Position numbers and translations under genes: made by a program. From positions 620,001-684,000 of the forward strand of contig CAWJJM010000012.1 in NCBI GenBank assembly GCA_963843275.1: a stretch of DNA of 64,000 nucleotides, written 5' to 3'. The stretch's first letter is position 1; every line of letters begins with the position of its first letter. Under the pieces are notes generated by a model. It searched no databases. It was not told where the DNA came from and saw only the letters and a program-made list of their open reading frames with translations. Of the stretch, positions 17,638-25,863 are shown one piece after another. The DNA is from CAWJJM01 sp963843275. Lineage in GTDB: Bacteria; Acidobacteriota; Thermoanaerobaculia; Multivoradales; JBCCEF01.

Positions 17638-18588
17638 ATGCCCGCCCTGCGGAAGATCGTCTTCTTCGGAACGCCCGACTTCGCCGTGCCCACCCTCGAC
17701 GCGCTGGTCGCCGCGGACCGGTCCCCGGTCCTGGTGGTCAGCCAGCCGGCGCGCCCGGCGGGCCGGGGCAAGGAGCCCCAGGAGCCGCCGGTGGCGGAGC
17801 GCTCGCGCGAGCTGGGGATCGAGGTGGTGCAGCCGGAGTCGGTGCGCGACGAGGCCTTCCTGGGGCGTCTCGGGGAGCTGGCCCCCGACCTCTCGGTGGT
17901 GGTGGCCTTCGGCCGCATCTTCCCGCCGCGGCTGCTCGAGCTGCCGCGTCACGGCTCGATCAACCTGCACGCTTCGCTGCTGCCGCGCTACCGGGGCGCC
18001 GCCCCCATCCAGGCCGCGCTGATCGCCGGCGAGAAGAAGACCGGGGTCACCTCGATGCGGATGGTCGAGGAGCTCGACGCCGGCCCGATCCTGGAGCAGG
18101 AAGAGGTCGACATCAAACCGTACGAGACCGCCGGCGAGCTCGCCGAGCGGCTGGCGCCGCTCGGCGGCGAGGTGATGGTGCGGACCCTCGAGCGGCTGGA
18201 GTCCGGCAAGCTCAAGGAGCGCAAGCAGCGCGAGGAGTCGGCGAGCTACGCCCCGACCATCGAGAAGGGGGAGGGGCGGGTCAACTGGGCGCTCTCCGCC
18301 GAGGAGCTCTACAACCGGTTGCGCGCCTACAGCCCGTGGCCCGGCCTGACCGCGCACTTCCGCGGCCGTCCGGTGAAGCTGGTCTGGGCGGTGCCGATGA
18401 GCTGGGAGGACGCCCCCATCGGCGTCACCGGCACCTTCCTCGGGCTGCGCCAGGGACGGCTCGCCGTGCTCGCCGGCGACGGCACGATCCTCGGCATCGA
18501 GGAGCTGCAGCGCCCGGGGAAGAAGCCGATCCGTTCCTCCGACTTCGCCAACGGGGAACGGCTCCGGGTGGGCGAGCGGTTCGCCTGA
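17638..18588 (+). CDS. fmt: Methionyl-tRNA formyltransferase
   Basis: Fmt formylates initiator methionyl-tRNA with 10-formyltetrahydrofolate. The 316-residue protein has the N-terminal formyltransferase domain with FFGTPDFAVPTLDAL. The catalytic region INLHASLLPRYRGAAPIQ (near residue 110) includes the conserved Asn-His, followed by GVTSMRMVEELDAGPIL. The C-terminal OB-like domain runs from about residue 205. The usual partner def is absent. The next gene, rsmB, begins 22 nt downstream, giving the fmt-rsmB arrangement common in bacteria. Translation start MPALRKIVFFG was chosen over an upstream in-frame ATG because it matches family length. Confidence 0.97.
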   Translation: MPALRKIVFFGTPDFAVPTLDALVAADRSPVLVVSQPARPAGRGKEPQEPPVAERSRELGIEVVQPESVRDEAFLGRLGELAPDLSVVVAFGRIFPPRLLELPRHGSINLHASLLPRYRGAAPIQAALIAGEKKTGVTSMRMVEELDAGPILEQEEVDIKPYETAGELAERLAPLGGEVMVRTLERLESGKLKERKQREESASYAPTIEKGEGRVNWALSAEELYNRLRAYSPWPGLTAHFRGRPVKLVWAVPMSWEDAPIGVTGTFLGLRQGRLAVLAGDGTILGIEELQRPGKKPIRSSDFANGERLRVGERFA

Positions 18589-18610
18589 CCCGGCCGTTCC
18601 GACGCGGACC

Positions 18611-20038
18611 ATGAGCAAGCGCAGGGGAGCCTCCCCGCCGTCCGGCGGGGCCCGCGGCCGGCGTGCGAGCGCCCGGCGCAGCCGCGGGCGCGACGACGTC
18701 CGCACCGCCGCCGCGTGGGTGCTCGAGCAGACCCTCGCCACCCGGGCCCCGGCAGCCGCTTTCCTCGGCGGCGCCGAGGGGCGCTTCGACGAGCGCGACC
18801 GGGGGCTGCTGCGCGAGCTGGTCCACGGCTCGCTGCGCTGGCTGCGCCGTCTCGACCACGTCATCGACGAAGCCAGCCACCGACGCTTCGCCGACATCGA
18901 GCCGGCCCTGCGGGGACCGTTGCGGATCGCCGCCTACCAGCTCCTCTTCCTCGACCGGGTGCCGGCCCACGCCGCGGTCGACGAGGCGGTGGAGCAGGCG
19001 GCGGCGCAGACCCACCGGGGCGGCGCCAGCTTCGTCAACGCGGTGCTGCGCCGGATCGCCCGCCAGCCGGTGCTCGGCGCCTGGCGGATCGACGAGGCCG
19101 ACCCGGTCCGCCGGTTGGGCATCGAGATGAGCCACCCCGACTTCCTGGTGCGGCGCTGGCTCGGGCGCTACGGCGAGGCCCGCACCCGCCGGCTGCTGGC
19201 CGCCAACAACCGGAGCAAGCCGCTGCACCTGCTCGCCTTCCGCGACCGCGGCGGCCGCGAGCTGCTGGCCGAGCGGCTGATCGACGCCGGGGTGGAGGTC
19301 GAGCCGTCGGCGCTGTCCCTGCTCGGCCTGGTGGTGCGCGACGGCGACCCCTTCGCCACGCCGGCCTTCGCCGAGGGCGACCTCTACGTGCAGGACGAGG
19401 CCAGCCAGGTGGCGGCGCTGCTGCCGCCGCCGCTGCCCGGGGAGCGGGTGCTCGACGCCGCGGCGGCCCCCGGGGGCAAGACCTTCGCCCTGCTCGCCTG
19501 GGAGCCCACGGTGGCGGCCCTGATGGCGGACGTCGACCCGGCACGGGCGGCGCGGGTGGCGGCCAATCTGCGCCGGCTGCGTCGCCGGGTGCCGTGCCTG
19601 GTGGCGGACGCCGCGCGCCCCGCCGTGCGCGGCGCCTTCGACCGCGTGGTGCTCGACCTGCCGTGCAGCGGCACCGGGACGCTGCGCAAGCACCCGGAGC
19701 TGAAGTGGCGGATCAGCGAGGGGGAGCTGGGGCGGCTGGCCGGGCAGGGGGCGGCGCTGCTCGCCGGCGCCGCCGGCCTGGTGGCGCCGGGGGGCCTGCT
19801 GGTGGCGATCACCTGCTCGCTCGAGCCCGAGGAGAACGCCGACGTGGTGGCCCGCTTCCTGGCCGGCGGCGCCGACTTCGCGCCCCTGGCCCTCGGCGAG
19901 CGGCTGGCGGCGCCGCTGGCCCGCGCGGTGGTCGGGCCCGGGCTCTGGCAGCTCCTGCCGGGCGGCGACCACGACGGGTTCACGGTGAGCGTCCTGAGCC
20001 GTCGCGGGGGGCGCTCCGCCGGCCGCCACGAGGTCTGA
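18611..20038 (+). CDS. rsmB: 16S rRNA (cytosine-967-C5)-methyltransferase
   Basis: RsmB methylates C967 of 16S rRNA. The 475-residue protein begins with an arginine-rich tail. It continues with a NusB-like RNA-binding domain (residues about 28-165, including FVNAVLRRIAR) and then the SAM-dependent domain. Motifs are VLDAAAAPGGKTFALLA for SAM binding, LDLPCSGTGTLRKHPELKW with one conserved Cys, and VAITCSLEPEEN with the catalytic Cys. KWRISEGELGRLAGQGAALL is also typical. A hairpin with flanking A and T runs directly after the stop looks like its terminator, separating it from the HU gene. Confidence 0.96.
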   Translation: MSKRRGASPPSGGARGRRASARRSRGRDDVRTAAAWVLEQTLATRAPAAAFLGGAEGRFDERDRGLLRELVHGSLRWLRRLDHVIDEASHRRFADIEPALRGPLRIAAYQLLFLDRVPAHAAVDEAVEQAAAQTHRGGASFVNAVLRRIARQPVLGAWRIDEADPVRRLGIEMSHPDFLVRRWLGRYGEARTRRLLAANNRSKPLHLLAFRDRGGRELLAERLIDAGVEVEPSALSLLGLVVRDGDPFATPAFAEGDLYVQDEASQVAALLPPPLPGERVLDAAAAPGGKTFALLAWEPTVAALMADVDPARAARVAANLRRLRRRVPCLVADAARPAVRGAFDRVVLDLPCSGTGTLRKHPELKWRISEGELGRLAGQGAALLAGAAGLVAPGGLLVAITCSLEPEENADVVARFLAGGADFAPLALGERLAAPLARAVVGPGLWQLLPGGDHDGFTVSVLSRRGGRSAGRHEV

Positions 20039-20039
20039 A

Positions 20040-20063
20040 AAAGCCCGTGGCGACGGGATTTTC
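20040..20063 (+). terminator. Intrinsic terminator after rsmB
   Basis: CCCGT (20044-20048), loop GGCG, and ACGGG (20053-20057) form a short stem, preceded by an A run and followed by ATTTTC. Pairing of the A and T runs would lengthen it. It begins within a few bases of the rsmB stop codon. Confidence 0.6.
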
Positions 20064-20078
20064 TCACCTTTTCGTGTG

Positions 20079-20107
20079 TTGACAGCGCGCCGGGATGGGC
20101 TTATCGT
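20079..20107 (+). promoter_or_regulatory. Promoter of the HU gene (TTGACA-17-TATCGT)
   Basis: A perfect -35 hexamer TTGACA (20079-20084) is followed by a 17-nt spacer and TATCGT (20102-20107). It is the best sigma-70 type promoter in the window. It leaves a leader of about 50 nt containing AGAGGAGGAG, fitting a highly expressed DNA-binding protein. Confidence 0.85.
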
Positions 20108-20164
20108 TGCGCGGTTCCATGTGGTTGCGTGGATTCGGTTCAAACACTCCAGAGGAGGAGAGGC

Positions 20165-20455
20165 ATGGCGGGCAAATCCGACATCGTGGACATCGTCGCG
20201 GAGCGCGTGGCGGGACTCAACAAGAAGCAGGCGGCCGAGGCCTTCGACGTCATTTTCGACTCGATCACCGACCACCTGAAGCGCGGTGAGCGGGTGCAGA
20301 TCAACAGCTTCGGCAGCTTCTCGCTGTCGTCGCGCGCGGCCCGCAAGGGACGCAACCCGGCCACCGGTCAGTCGATCAACATCCCGGCGAGCAAGAACGC
20401 CCGGTTCAAGCCGGCGAAGGACCTCAAGGACACCCTGAACAAGAAGAAGCGGTAG
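20165..20455 (+). CDS. HU-family DNA-binding protein
   Basis: A histone-like HU/IHF protein of 96 residues that bends and compacts DNA as a dimer. The helical N-terminus (KSDIVDIVAERVAGLNKKQA) and the beta-arm region with GRNPATGQSINIPASKNARF are complete. The Pro at the tip of the arm is the residue that intercalates into DNA in this family. The dimer core has VQINSFGSFSLSSRAARKG. The C-terminus ends in a lysine-rich tail (LNKKKR). Start choice is set by AGGAGG ending about 5 nt before the ATG; an earlier ATG at 20129 would place the ribosome site inside the coding region. HU rather than IHF is suggested by overall pattern, not proven. Confidence 0.96.
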   Translation: MAGKSDIVDIVAERVAGLNKKQAAEAFDVIFDSITDHLKRGERVQINSFGSFSLSSRAARKGRNPATGQSINIPASKNARFKPAKDLKDTLNKKKR

Positions 20456-20548
20456 CTCCCGACCGCGCTTCCCACCTCCGGCCCCGTCGCCGGTCGCCGC
20501 GGTCCCGCCGCGGCGGCCCGGACGCACGGGGCCGTGGTGTCTCCGGAC

Positions 20549-21244
20549 CTACTCCGGTGGATAGAGGCGGGCCAGCCGGCGCGGCGGCACCCCCAGCGCG
20601 AACAGTCCCCAGATCAGCCAGTTGCGGGCCACCGTGCGCAGGATCCCCTGGCGCAGGTAGCGGCGCGCCGCGGTGGTCACCGGCGGGTCGAGCAGGGCGG
20701 TGCGGCCCGAGCGCTTGAGACGGCGCGCCAGGTCGAGGTCCTCGAGGATGGGCCAGTCGGGGAAGCCGCCGAGGGCGGCGAAGACGTCGCGGCGCACGAA
20801 CTGGGCCTGGTCGCCGAGGGGCAGCCGGGTCCACCGCGTGCGCAGGTCGACGAGGCGGCCGCCGAGGCGGAGCAGCGGCCGCGGATCGTCGAAGCGCAGG
20901 CGGAAGGCGCCGCCCACCGCGCCGGCGGCCACCGCGGCGCGCACCCGCTCCCCGGCACCCGGCGCCAGGCGGGTGTCGGCGTGGAGGAAGAGCAGGACGT
21001 CGACGTCGCCGGCAGCGGCGGCGCCCCGGTTGAGCTGTGGTCCGCGCCCCGGGGGCCCGCTGACCCAGCGTGCCCCGGCGCCGGTGGCGACCGCGGCGCC
21101 GCCGTCGCGGCTGCCGCCGTCGGAGACGACCACCAGGTCGGCCTCGGCGCCGAGGGACGGCAGCAGGCGGCGCAGGTTGTCCTCCTCGTCGAGGACGGGG
21201 ACGACGGCGGCGAGGCGGAGCGGGCGGGGCGGGGTCACATCCAT
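20549..21244 (-). CDS. TIGR04283-type glycosyltransferase
   Basis: A 231-residue family-2 glycosyltransferase of the branch often found beside radical-SAM and selenium-associated genes. It begins LAAVVPVLDEEDNLRRLLPS. The nucleotide site is DLVVVSDGGSRDGG, and the branch-specific GRGPQLNRGAAAA and LFLHADTRL (His-Ala-Asp in place of a plain DXD) follow. GDQAQFVRRDVFAALGGFPDW is typical of the acceptor region. There is no membrane anchor until a weak C-terminal hydrophobic stretch (NWLIWGLFALGV). Its substrate is unknown. It converges with the HU gene (93 nt apart) and is divergent from moaC. Confidence 0.85.
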   Translation of the reverse strand: MDVTPPRPLRLAAVVPVLDEEDNLRRLLPSLGAEADLVVVSDGGSRDGGAAVATGAGARWVSGPPGRGPQLNRGAAAAGDVDVLLFLHADTRLAPGAGERVRAAVAAGAVGGAFRLRFDDPRPLLRLGGRLVDLRTRWTRLPLGDQAQFVRRDVFAALGGFPDWPILEDLDLARRLKRSGRTALLDPPVTTAARRYLRQGILRTVARNWLIWGLFALGVPPRRLARLYPPE

Positions 21245-21314
21245 CTCCGGGCGGCGGGGGCGGGCGCCCCGCGAGGCTAGCAGGCCGCCGGCGCTGGCGG
21301 GAGGGGCGGCGGGC

Positions 21315-21320
21315 TATGAT
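21315..21320 (+). promoter_or_regulatory. -10 element (TATGAT) of moaC, leaderless type
   Basis: TATGAT ends 8 nt before the moaC ATG. The intervening bases are CGCGCCCG, with no ribosome site, so transcription probably starts at the initiation codon. No convincing -35 hexamer is visible. Confidence 0.55.
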
Positions 21321-21328
21321 CGCGCCCG

Positions 21329-21829
21329 ATGACCGGCTTCAGCCATCTCGACGACCGCGGCGGCGCCCACATGGTGGACGTCTCGGCCAAGCCGGTGACC
21401 CGGCGGGTGGCGGCCGCTTCGTGCCGGGTCCTGCTGGCGGCGGAGACGCTGGGACGCCTCGACGCCCTTCCCAAGGGCGACGCCCTGGCGGTGGCGCGGA
21501 TCGCCGGCATCCAGGCCGCCAAGCGCACCGGCGATCTCGTCCCGCTGGCCCACCCCCTGCCGCTCGACCAGGTCGAGGTCGACCTGGCGCCCTTCGACGA
21601 GGGGGGAGCGAGCGGCGTGGCGGTGCGCAGCCGGGTGGTGACCACCGGCCGTACGGGCGCCGAGATGGAGGCCCTGGTCGCCTGCGCGGCGGCCGCCCTC
21701 GCCCTCTACGACATGGTCAAGGCGGTGGAACGCGGGGCGGTGGTGACCGACCTGCGGCTGGAGGAGAAGAGCGGCGGGGCGAGCGGCGCCTGGAGGCGCG
21801 GCCCGGCGCCGCCGGCGGAGCCCGGGTGA
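21329..21829 (+). CDS. moaC: Cyclic pyranopterin monophosphate synthase
   Basis: MoaC acts with MoaA in the first stage of molybdenum cofactor synthesis, converting the 3',8-cyclo-GTP product to cyclic pyranopterin monophosphate. The 166-residue sequence has MVDVSAKPVTRRVA near the start, then AAKRTGDLVPLAHPLPL. The catalytic region TGRTGAEMEALVACAAAAL is followed by YDMVKAVERG with the conserved Asp and Lys residues. The last 20 residues are a low-complexity Gly/Ala/Pro tail not found in all members. No other mo-cofactor gene is in the window. The stop overlaps the start of the next gene by 4 nt (GTGA). Confidence 0.96.
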   Translation: MTGFSHLDDRGGAHMVDVSAKPVTRRVAAASCRVLLAAETLGRLDALPKGDALAVARIAGIQAAKRTGDLVPLAHPLPLDQVEVDLAPFDEGGASGVAVRSRVVTTGRTGAEMEALVACAAAALALYDMVKAVERGAVVTDLRLEEKSGGASGAWRRGPAPPAEPG

Positions 21830-23022
21830 GCGGCTGGCGCTCGGGTCTCGACGGCCTCCTCGGGGCCGGCCTCGGAGAGCTGTCCGGCAGGCGCTTCGGG
21901 CTGCTCGCCCACGGTGCGTCGCTGACCGCGGACCTGGTCCCCGCCCACCTGGCGCTGGCCGCCGCCGGAACGCCGGCGGCGGCCCTGTTCGGCCCCGAGC
22001 ACGGCTACTGGGGCGTCGAGCAGGACATGGTGCCGGCGGCCGATGCCCGCGACCCCTGGACCGGCGCCCCGATCCGCTCGCTCTACGGCGCCGACGCCGC
22101 CTCGCTGCGGCCGGCGCCGGCCGCCTTCGACGGGCTCGACCTGCTGCTGGTCGACCTGCAGGACGTGGGGGCCCGCTACTACACCTACGCCGCCACCGCG
22201 GTGTGGGCCGCGGAGGCGGCGCTGGCCGCCGGCTGCGCCGTGTGGATCCTCGACCGTCCCAACCCGCTGGGCGGCGAGCGCGTGGAGGGCAACCTCCGCG
22301 AGGCGGCGACGGCGTCGTTCGTCGGCGCCTTCGCCACGCCGGTGCGCCACGGCCTGACGCTGGGCGAGCTGGTCCGCCTGGAGGCCGCCCGCCGCGGCTG
22401 GGACGACGCGGGGCTGCGGGTGTGGCCGGTCACGGGCTGGGAGCCGGCGGCCGGCTGGGGCGGGGAGCGCCCGTTCGTCGCCCCCTCCCCGAACCTCCCC
22501 ACCCTGGCGGTCGCCTTCCTCTACCCGGGCGCCTGCCTGGTCGAGGCGACCGAGCTCTCCGAGGGCCGAGGCACCACCCGCCCCTTCCACCTGGTGGGGG
22601 CTCCGGGCCTGGACCCGCGGACCCTCGCCGACCGCCTGCGGGCGCTCCGGCTGCCGGGGGTCGCGTTCCTCCCCACGTACTTCCGGCCGCAGTTCCAGAA
22701 GCACGCCGGCGAGGTCTGCGGCGGCGTCGAGATGGCCGTCACCGATCCTGCGACCCTGGCGCCCTTCCGGCTCGGCTGCGAGCTGCTCTTCGCCCTGCGG
22801 GCGGCGGCGCCCGGACGCTTCGCCTGGCGGCGGCGTCCCTACGAGTTCGTGGAGGACGTCCCGGCGGTCGACCTGCTCGCCGGCAGCGACCGGCTGCGGC
22901 GGGCGGTCGACGCCGGCGACCGCGAGGCGATGGAATCCTGGATGGCGACCTGGCCCGCCGACGAGGCGGCGTTCCGTGCCGAGTGCGCGCCGCACCTCCT
23001 CTACCCGCGGGGGGGGCGGTGA
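21826..23022 (+). CDS. DUF1343 / NamZ-type exo-N-acetylmuramidase
   Basis: A 398-residue DUF1343 protein. The characterised member NamZ (YbbC) removes terminal N-acetylmuramic acid from peptidoglycan fragments. Conserved blocks are all present: LFGPEHGYWGVEQDM, LDLLLVDLQDVGARYYTYA, ILDRPNPLGGERVEGN, FVAPSPNLPTLAVAFLYPG and EGRGTTRPFHLVGAPGL. There is no obvious signal peptide, so it would act in the cytoplasm on recovered cell-wall sugar, unlike secreted members. Translation starts at a GTG within the moaC stop. A 4-nt overlap also links it to the following hypothetical gene. No amiE, nagZ or murQ recycling gene lies nearby. Confidence 0.9.
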   Translation: MSGWRSGLDGLLGAGLGELSGRRFGLLAHGASLTADLVPAHLALAAAGTPAAALFGPEHGYWGVEQDMVPAADARDPWTGAPIRSLYGADAASLRPAPAAFDGLDLLLVDLQDVGARYYTYAATAVWAAEAALAAGCAVWILDRPNPLGGERVEGNLREAATASFVGAFATPVRHGLTLGELVRLEAARRGWDDAGLRVWPVTGWEPAAGWGGERPFVAPSPNLPTLAVAFLYPGACLVEATELSEGRGTTRPFHLVGAPGLDPRTLADRLRALRLPGVAFLPTYFRPQFQKHAGEVCGGVEMAVTDPATLAPFRLGCELLFALRAAAPGRFAWRRRPYEFVEDVPAVDLLAGSDRLRRAVDAGDREAMESWMATWPADEAAFRAECAPHLLYPRGGR

Positions 23023-23450
23023 GGTTCCCGCACCTGCTGGTGGTGGAGGCACCGCCCGAGGCCTTCGCGACGCTGGTGGCGGCGGCGGCCGGCGACGGGG
23101 CGCGGCTGGGCTGGCTGGACTGGTCGCCGGCGCCGCCGCTCCTGCCGCCCGACCTCGAGGCGGCGGCGGCCCTGGGGGTGCTGCGGGCGGTCGCGGTGGC
23201 GCCCGGTCGGGCGGTGACCGTCAAGCCGCTGGCCGGTCCGGCGGTGCTCCGCGACCTGGTGCGCGAGCACTTCCTGGGGTGCCGCGCCCTGCTGGTGCGC
23301 GGCGCAGCTCCGGCGGCGGGGTGGCGGCTGGATCCCGGGCCGGCCGGCGGCTGGCGCCTGAGCGCCCCCGGCGGCGCGGCGGAGACGCTGACCACGGCGG
23401 CGCTGCTGGCGCGGCTGCGGCGGCCCCGGCTGGAGGCGCGGCGCGGGTGA
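23019..23450 (+). CDS. Hypothetical protein downstream of namZ
   Basis: A 143-residue protein that I cannot assign. It starts at a GTG overlapping the namZ stop (GTGA), which argues for a real translated gene despite its alanine-rich composition. Features are RFPHLLVVEAPPEAFATLVA at the start, VTVKPLAGPAVLRDLVREHF in the middle, and an Arg-rich end. No membrane segment, signal peptide or metal motif is visible. Its position suggests a job tied to NamZ or to expression of the moaC operon. The codon pattern matches the neighbours. Confidence 0.6.
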   Translation: MRFPHLLVVEAPPEAFATLVAAAAGDGARLGWLDWSPAPPLLPPDLEAAAALGVLRAVAVAPGRAVTVKPLAGPAVLRDLVREHFLGCRALLVRGAAPAAGWRLDPGPAGGWRLSAPGGAAETLTTAALLARLRRPRLEARRG

Positions 23451-23453
23451 GAG

Positions 23454-23543
23454 GTCCCGGATCGGGACGGTAGGCCGTCCAGAAGCTGGACGCCGCACGA
23501 AAAAAACCGCACGGCAAGGGCTTTCTGCCTGGCAGCGCCCTTG
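23454..23543 (+). repeat. Three inverted repeats in the moaC-operon/GGDEF gap
   Basis: Within 90 nt there are three hairpin-forming repeats. They are GTCCCG/CGGGAC (23454-23468), GTCCAG/CTGGAC (23477-23491) and CAAGGGC/GCCCTTG (23515-23543) enclosing an inner CTGCC/GGCAG. An A7 run lies between the second and third. They sit after the hypothetical gene and before the diguanylate cyclase. No T run follows on the plus strand, so they are not a plain terminator. Confidence 0.5.
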
Positions 23544-23571
23544 CTCCCGGAAGGCCCGCGGAGGGGCGGCC

Positions 23572-24696
23572 ATGAAGCAACGACGGCGGGGCGGGGGCGA
23601 GGGCGCCGAACGGCTGGCGCGGCGCCGCCGGGCGCGCGAGCGCAACGTGTTGCTGGGAGCCGTGGGACTGCAGCTCGGCTTCGCCACGGCGGCGGCGCTG
23701 CGGCTTCTCGGGCGCGCGGAGGTGGAGCTCTGGCAGCTCGGCTTGCTGGCCCTGGGCGCCGACGCCTGGTTCTTCGCCCTCTGGCTGACACCGCGCCTGG
23801 GGTGGGACCGCTGGCTCACCTGGGACCCGAAGTTCCTCTACCTGCCTCCCCTCTCGGCGGTGGTGATCCTCGATCTGCTGACCGTGCTGGTTCCCGAGAC
23901 CCGGTCCCTCCTCTTCGCCGGGTTCTTCCTCATCCTGCTCTTCGGCGTCGGCATCGCGAGCTTCCGGGAGGTCCTCGCCTTCTCGTCGATCCTGGCGCTG
24001 GGCTACGTCGTCACCCTGCGCTGGCTGGCCGCCGCCAGCCGCGTCGAGGTCGATTGGATCGCCGTCACCGGACACGCCATCTTCCTGCTCGGCGCCGGCA
24101 CCTATGCGGCTCTCGTCCTCGACCGCGCGCGCCGCGGCCGCGAGGAGACGCAGGAGCTGCGCCGTCGCCTGGCGCGGCTCGCGCTCGTCGATCCGCTGAC
24201 CGAGCTGCCGAACCGGCGACGCTTCGAGGAGGTCGCCGGAGCGGAGGCGACCGGGGTGGCGCAGGGCTTCGGGGTGTGCAGCTTCGCCCTGCTCGACCTC
24301 GACCGGTTCAAGGAGTTCAACGACCGCTGGGGCCACTTCGCAGGCGACGAGGCGCTGCAGGCGCTGGGGGCCCTGCTGCGCTCGCAACTGCGCGCCAGCG
24401 ACATGGTGGCGCGCATCGGCGGCGAGGAGTTCGCCGCCATCTGTACCGGCGCCGACCGCCAGGCCGCCGTCGCCGTCGTCGAGCGCCTGCGCTCGGCCGT
24501 GGCCGCGCATCCGTTCCCCGGTCCCCACGGACCGTTGCACCTGACGATCAGCGGCGGCGTCGCCACCATGCCCGACGACGGCGCCGACTACCGCCAGGCG
24601 ATGGAGAACGCCGACCGGGCGCTCTACGAGGCCAAGCGGCGGGGGCGCAACCGGGTGGTCGCCTACGCACCGCTGCTCGACCGGCGCCAGGCCTGA
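23572..24696 (+). CDS. Diguanylate cyclase (membrane GGDEF protein)
   Basis: A 374-residue membrane enzyme that makes cyclic di-GMP from GTP. Residues about 25-185 contain roughly five to six membrane helices without a recognised sensor domain. A charged linker (RGREETQELRRRL) leads to a complete GGDEF domain starting at DPLTELPNRRRF. The active-site motif is GGEEF (residues 283-287). The inhibitory I-site is present as RASD (274-277), five residues before it, so product feedback is expected. LDLDRFKEFNDRWGHFAGDE supplies the metal-binding Asp. The gene is monocistronic in appearance, with a structured region upstream and a new promoter downstream. Confidence 0.95.
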   Translation: MKQRRRGGGEGAERLARRRRARERNVLLGAVGLQLGFATAAALRLLGRAEVELWQLGLLALGADAWFFALWLTPRLGWDRWLTWDPKFLYLPPLSAVVILDLLTVLVPETRSLLFAGFFLILLFGVGIASFREVLAFSSILALGYVVTLRWLAAASRVEVDWIAVTGHAIFLLGAGTYAALVLDRARRGREETQELRRRLARLALVDPLTELPNRRRFEEVAGAEATGVAQGFGVCSFALLDLDRFKEFNDRWGHFAGDEALQALGALLRSQLRASDMVARIGGEEFAAICTGADRQAAVAVVERLRSAVAAHPFPGPHGPLHLTISGGVATMPDDGADYRQAMENADRALYEAKRRGRNRVVAYAPLLDRRQA

Positions 24697-24720
24697 CGGT
24701 CGGTCGACCGCCGGCGCCGC

Positions 24721-24726
24721 TAGAAT
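24721..24726 (+). promoter_or_regulatory. -10 element (TAGAAT), leaderless type, for the ferritin-like/VIT1 gene
   Basis: TAGAAT ends only 6 nt before the ATG at 24733. Transcription would begin at or just inside the start codon. No ribosome site is visible. Confidence 0.55.
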
Positions 24727-24732
24727 CCCGGC

Positions 24733-25863
24733 ATGCCGCCCGCCGCGGATCTCGCGCGCTTCCGCGCCAACCTGCAGTCGGAGGTCGACGGCGCGGCGCT
24801 CTACCGCGCCCTGGCCGGCGCCGAGCGGGACCCGCGCCTCGCCGGCGTCTACGCGCGCCTCGCCGAGTCGGAGGAGCGCCACGCGCGCTTCTGGCGCGAC
24901 CGCCTGGCGGCCGCCGGCGTCGCGCCCCCGGCGCCGCGACCGAGCTGGCGGGCCCGCGTCCTGGCCGCCCTGGCGCGCCGTTTCGGCCCCGGCTTCGTGT
25001 TGCCGACGGTGGCCGGCCACGAGGCCGCGGACAGCTCCGGCTACCGCCACCAGCCCGAGTCGAGCGGCACCGCGCTGCCCGCCGACGAGGCCTCGCACCA
25101 CCGCGTCCTGTCCACGGTCCTGGCCGGCGTCCGCGGCGGCGTCGAGGGGGCCTGGCTGGCCCGTCTCGAGGGGCGCCACCGCGGCGTCGGCGGCAACGCG
25201 CTGCGGGCGGCGGTGCTCGGCGCCAACGACGGCCTGGTCTCCAACCTCAGCCTGGTGATGGGGGTCGCCGGCGCCAATCTGGCGAATCGGGCGGTGCTGC
25301 TCACCGGCCTCGCCGGGCTGCTCGCCGGCGCCATCTCGATGGCCCTCGGCGAGTGGCTCTCGGTGACCAGCTCGCGCGAGCTCACCGAGCGGCAGATCGC
25401 CATCGAGGCCGAGGAGCTGGCCGAGCACCCGGAGGAGGAGGAGGCCGAGCTCGCGCTGATCTACGAGGCCAAGGGGCTCGACCCGGAGATGGCGCGGGAG
25501 CTGGCCGCCCAGCTCGTCCGCCGGCAGGACCGGGCGCTCGACACCCTCGCCCGCGAGGAGCTGGGGGTCGACCCCGAGGAGCTCGGCGGCTCGGCCTGGG
25601 AGGCGGCGGTGACGTCGTTCGTGCTCTTCGCCGTCGGCGCCGTGCTGCCGGTGGCGCCGTTCGCCCTGTTCGCCGGCTCGGCCGCCACCCTGGTCAGCCT
25701 CGCCGCCAGCACCGTGGGGCTCTTCGTCGTCGGTGCCGCGATCACCCTGTTGACCGGCCGTGGCGTCTGGTTCTCGGGGCTGCGCCAGACCCTGTTCGGG
25801 CTCGGCGCCGCCGCCGTCACCTACGGGATCGGCTGGTTGATGGGGGTGAGCCTCGGTGGCTGA
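24733..25863 (+). CDS. Ferritin-like domain fused to VIT1/CCC1 transporter (MbfA-like)
   Basis: A 376-residue fusion like the membrane-bound ferritin MbfA, which exports iron across the inner membrane in rhizobia. The N-terminal 60 residues are rubrerythrin/ferritin-like, with acidic and His ligands in LQSEVDGAALYRALAGAE and ESEERHARFWRDRL. The C-terminal part is a VIT1/CCC1 transporter with about five helices. It begins GNALRAAVLGANDGLVSNLS and continues with AGAISMALGEWLSV, and has an acidic cytoplasmic insertion (EELAEHPEEEEAEL) that resembles the metal-binding helical domain of plant VIT1. A role in iron or manganese detoxification is inferred. It overlaps the next gene by 8 nt. Confidence 0.9.
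   Translation: MPPAADLARFRANLQSEVDGAALYRALAGAERDPRLAGVYARLAESEERHARFWRDRLAAAGVAPPAPRPSWRARVLAALARRFGPGFVLPTVAGHEAADSSGYRHQPESSGTALPADEASHHRVLSTVLAGVRGGVEGAWLARLEGRHRGVGGNALRAAVLGANDGLVSNLSLVMGVAGANLANRAVLLTGLAGLLAGAISMALGEWLSVTSSRELTERQIAIEAEELAEHPEEEEAELALIYEAKGLDPEMARELAAQLVRRQDRALDTLAREELGVDPEELGGSAWEAAVTSFVLFAVGAVLPVAPFALFAGSAATLVSLAASTVGLFVVGAAITLLTGRGVWFSGLRQTLFGLGAAAVTYGIGWLMGVSLGG

Noticed and set aside
23451..23571. A cyclic di-GMP (GEMM) riboswitch before the diguanylate cyclase
   Set aside because: The location is attractive, but the conserved GEMM core bases and tetraloop-receptor pattern are not present; only generic hairpins are seen.
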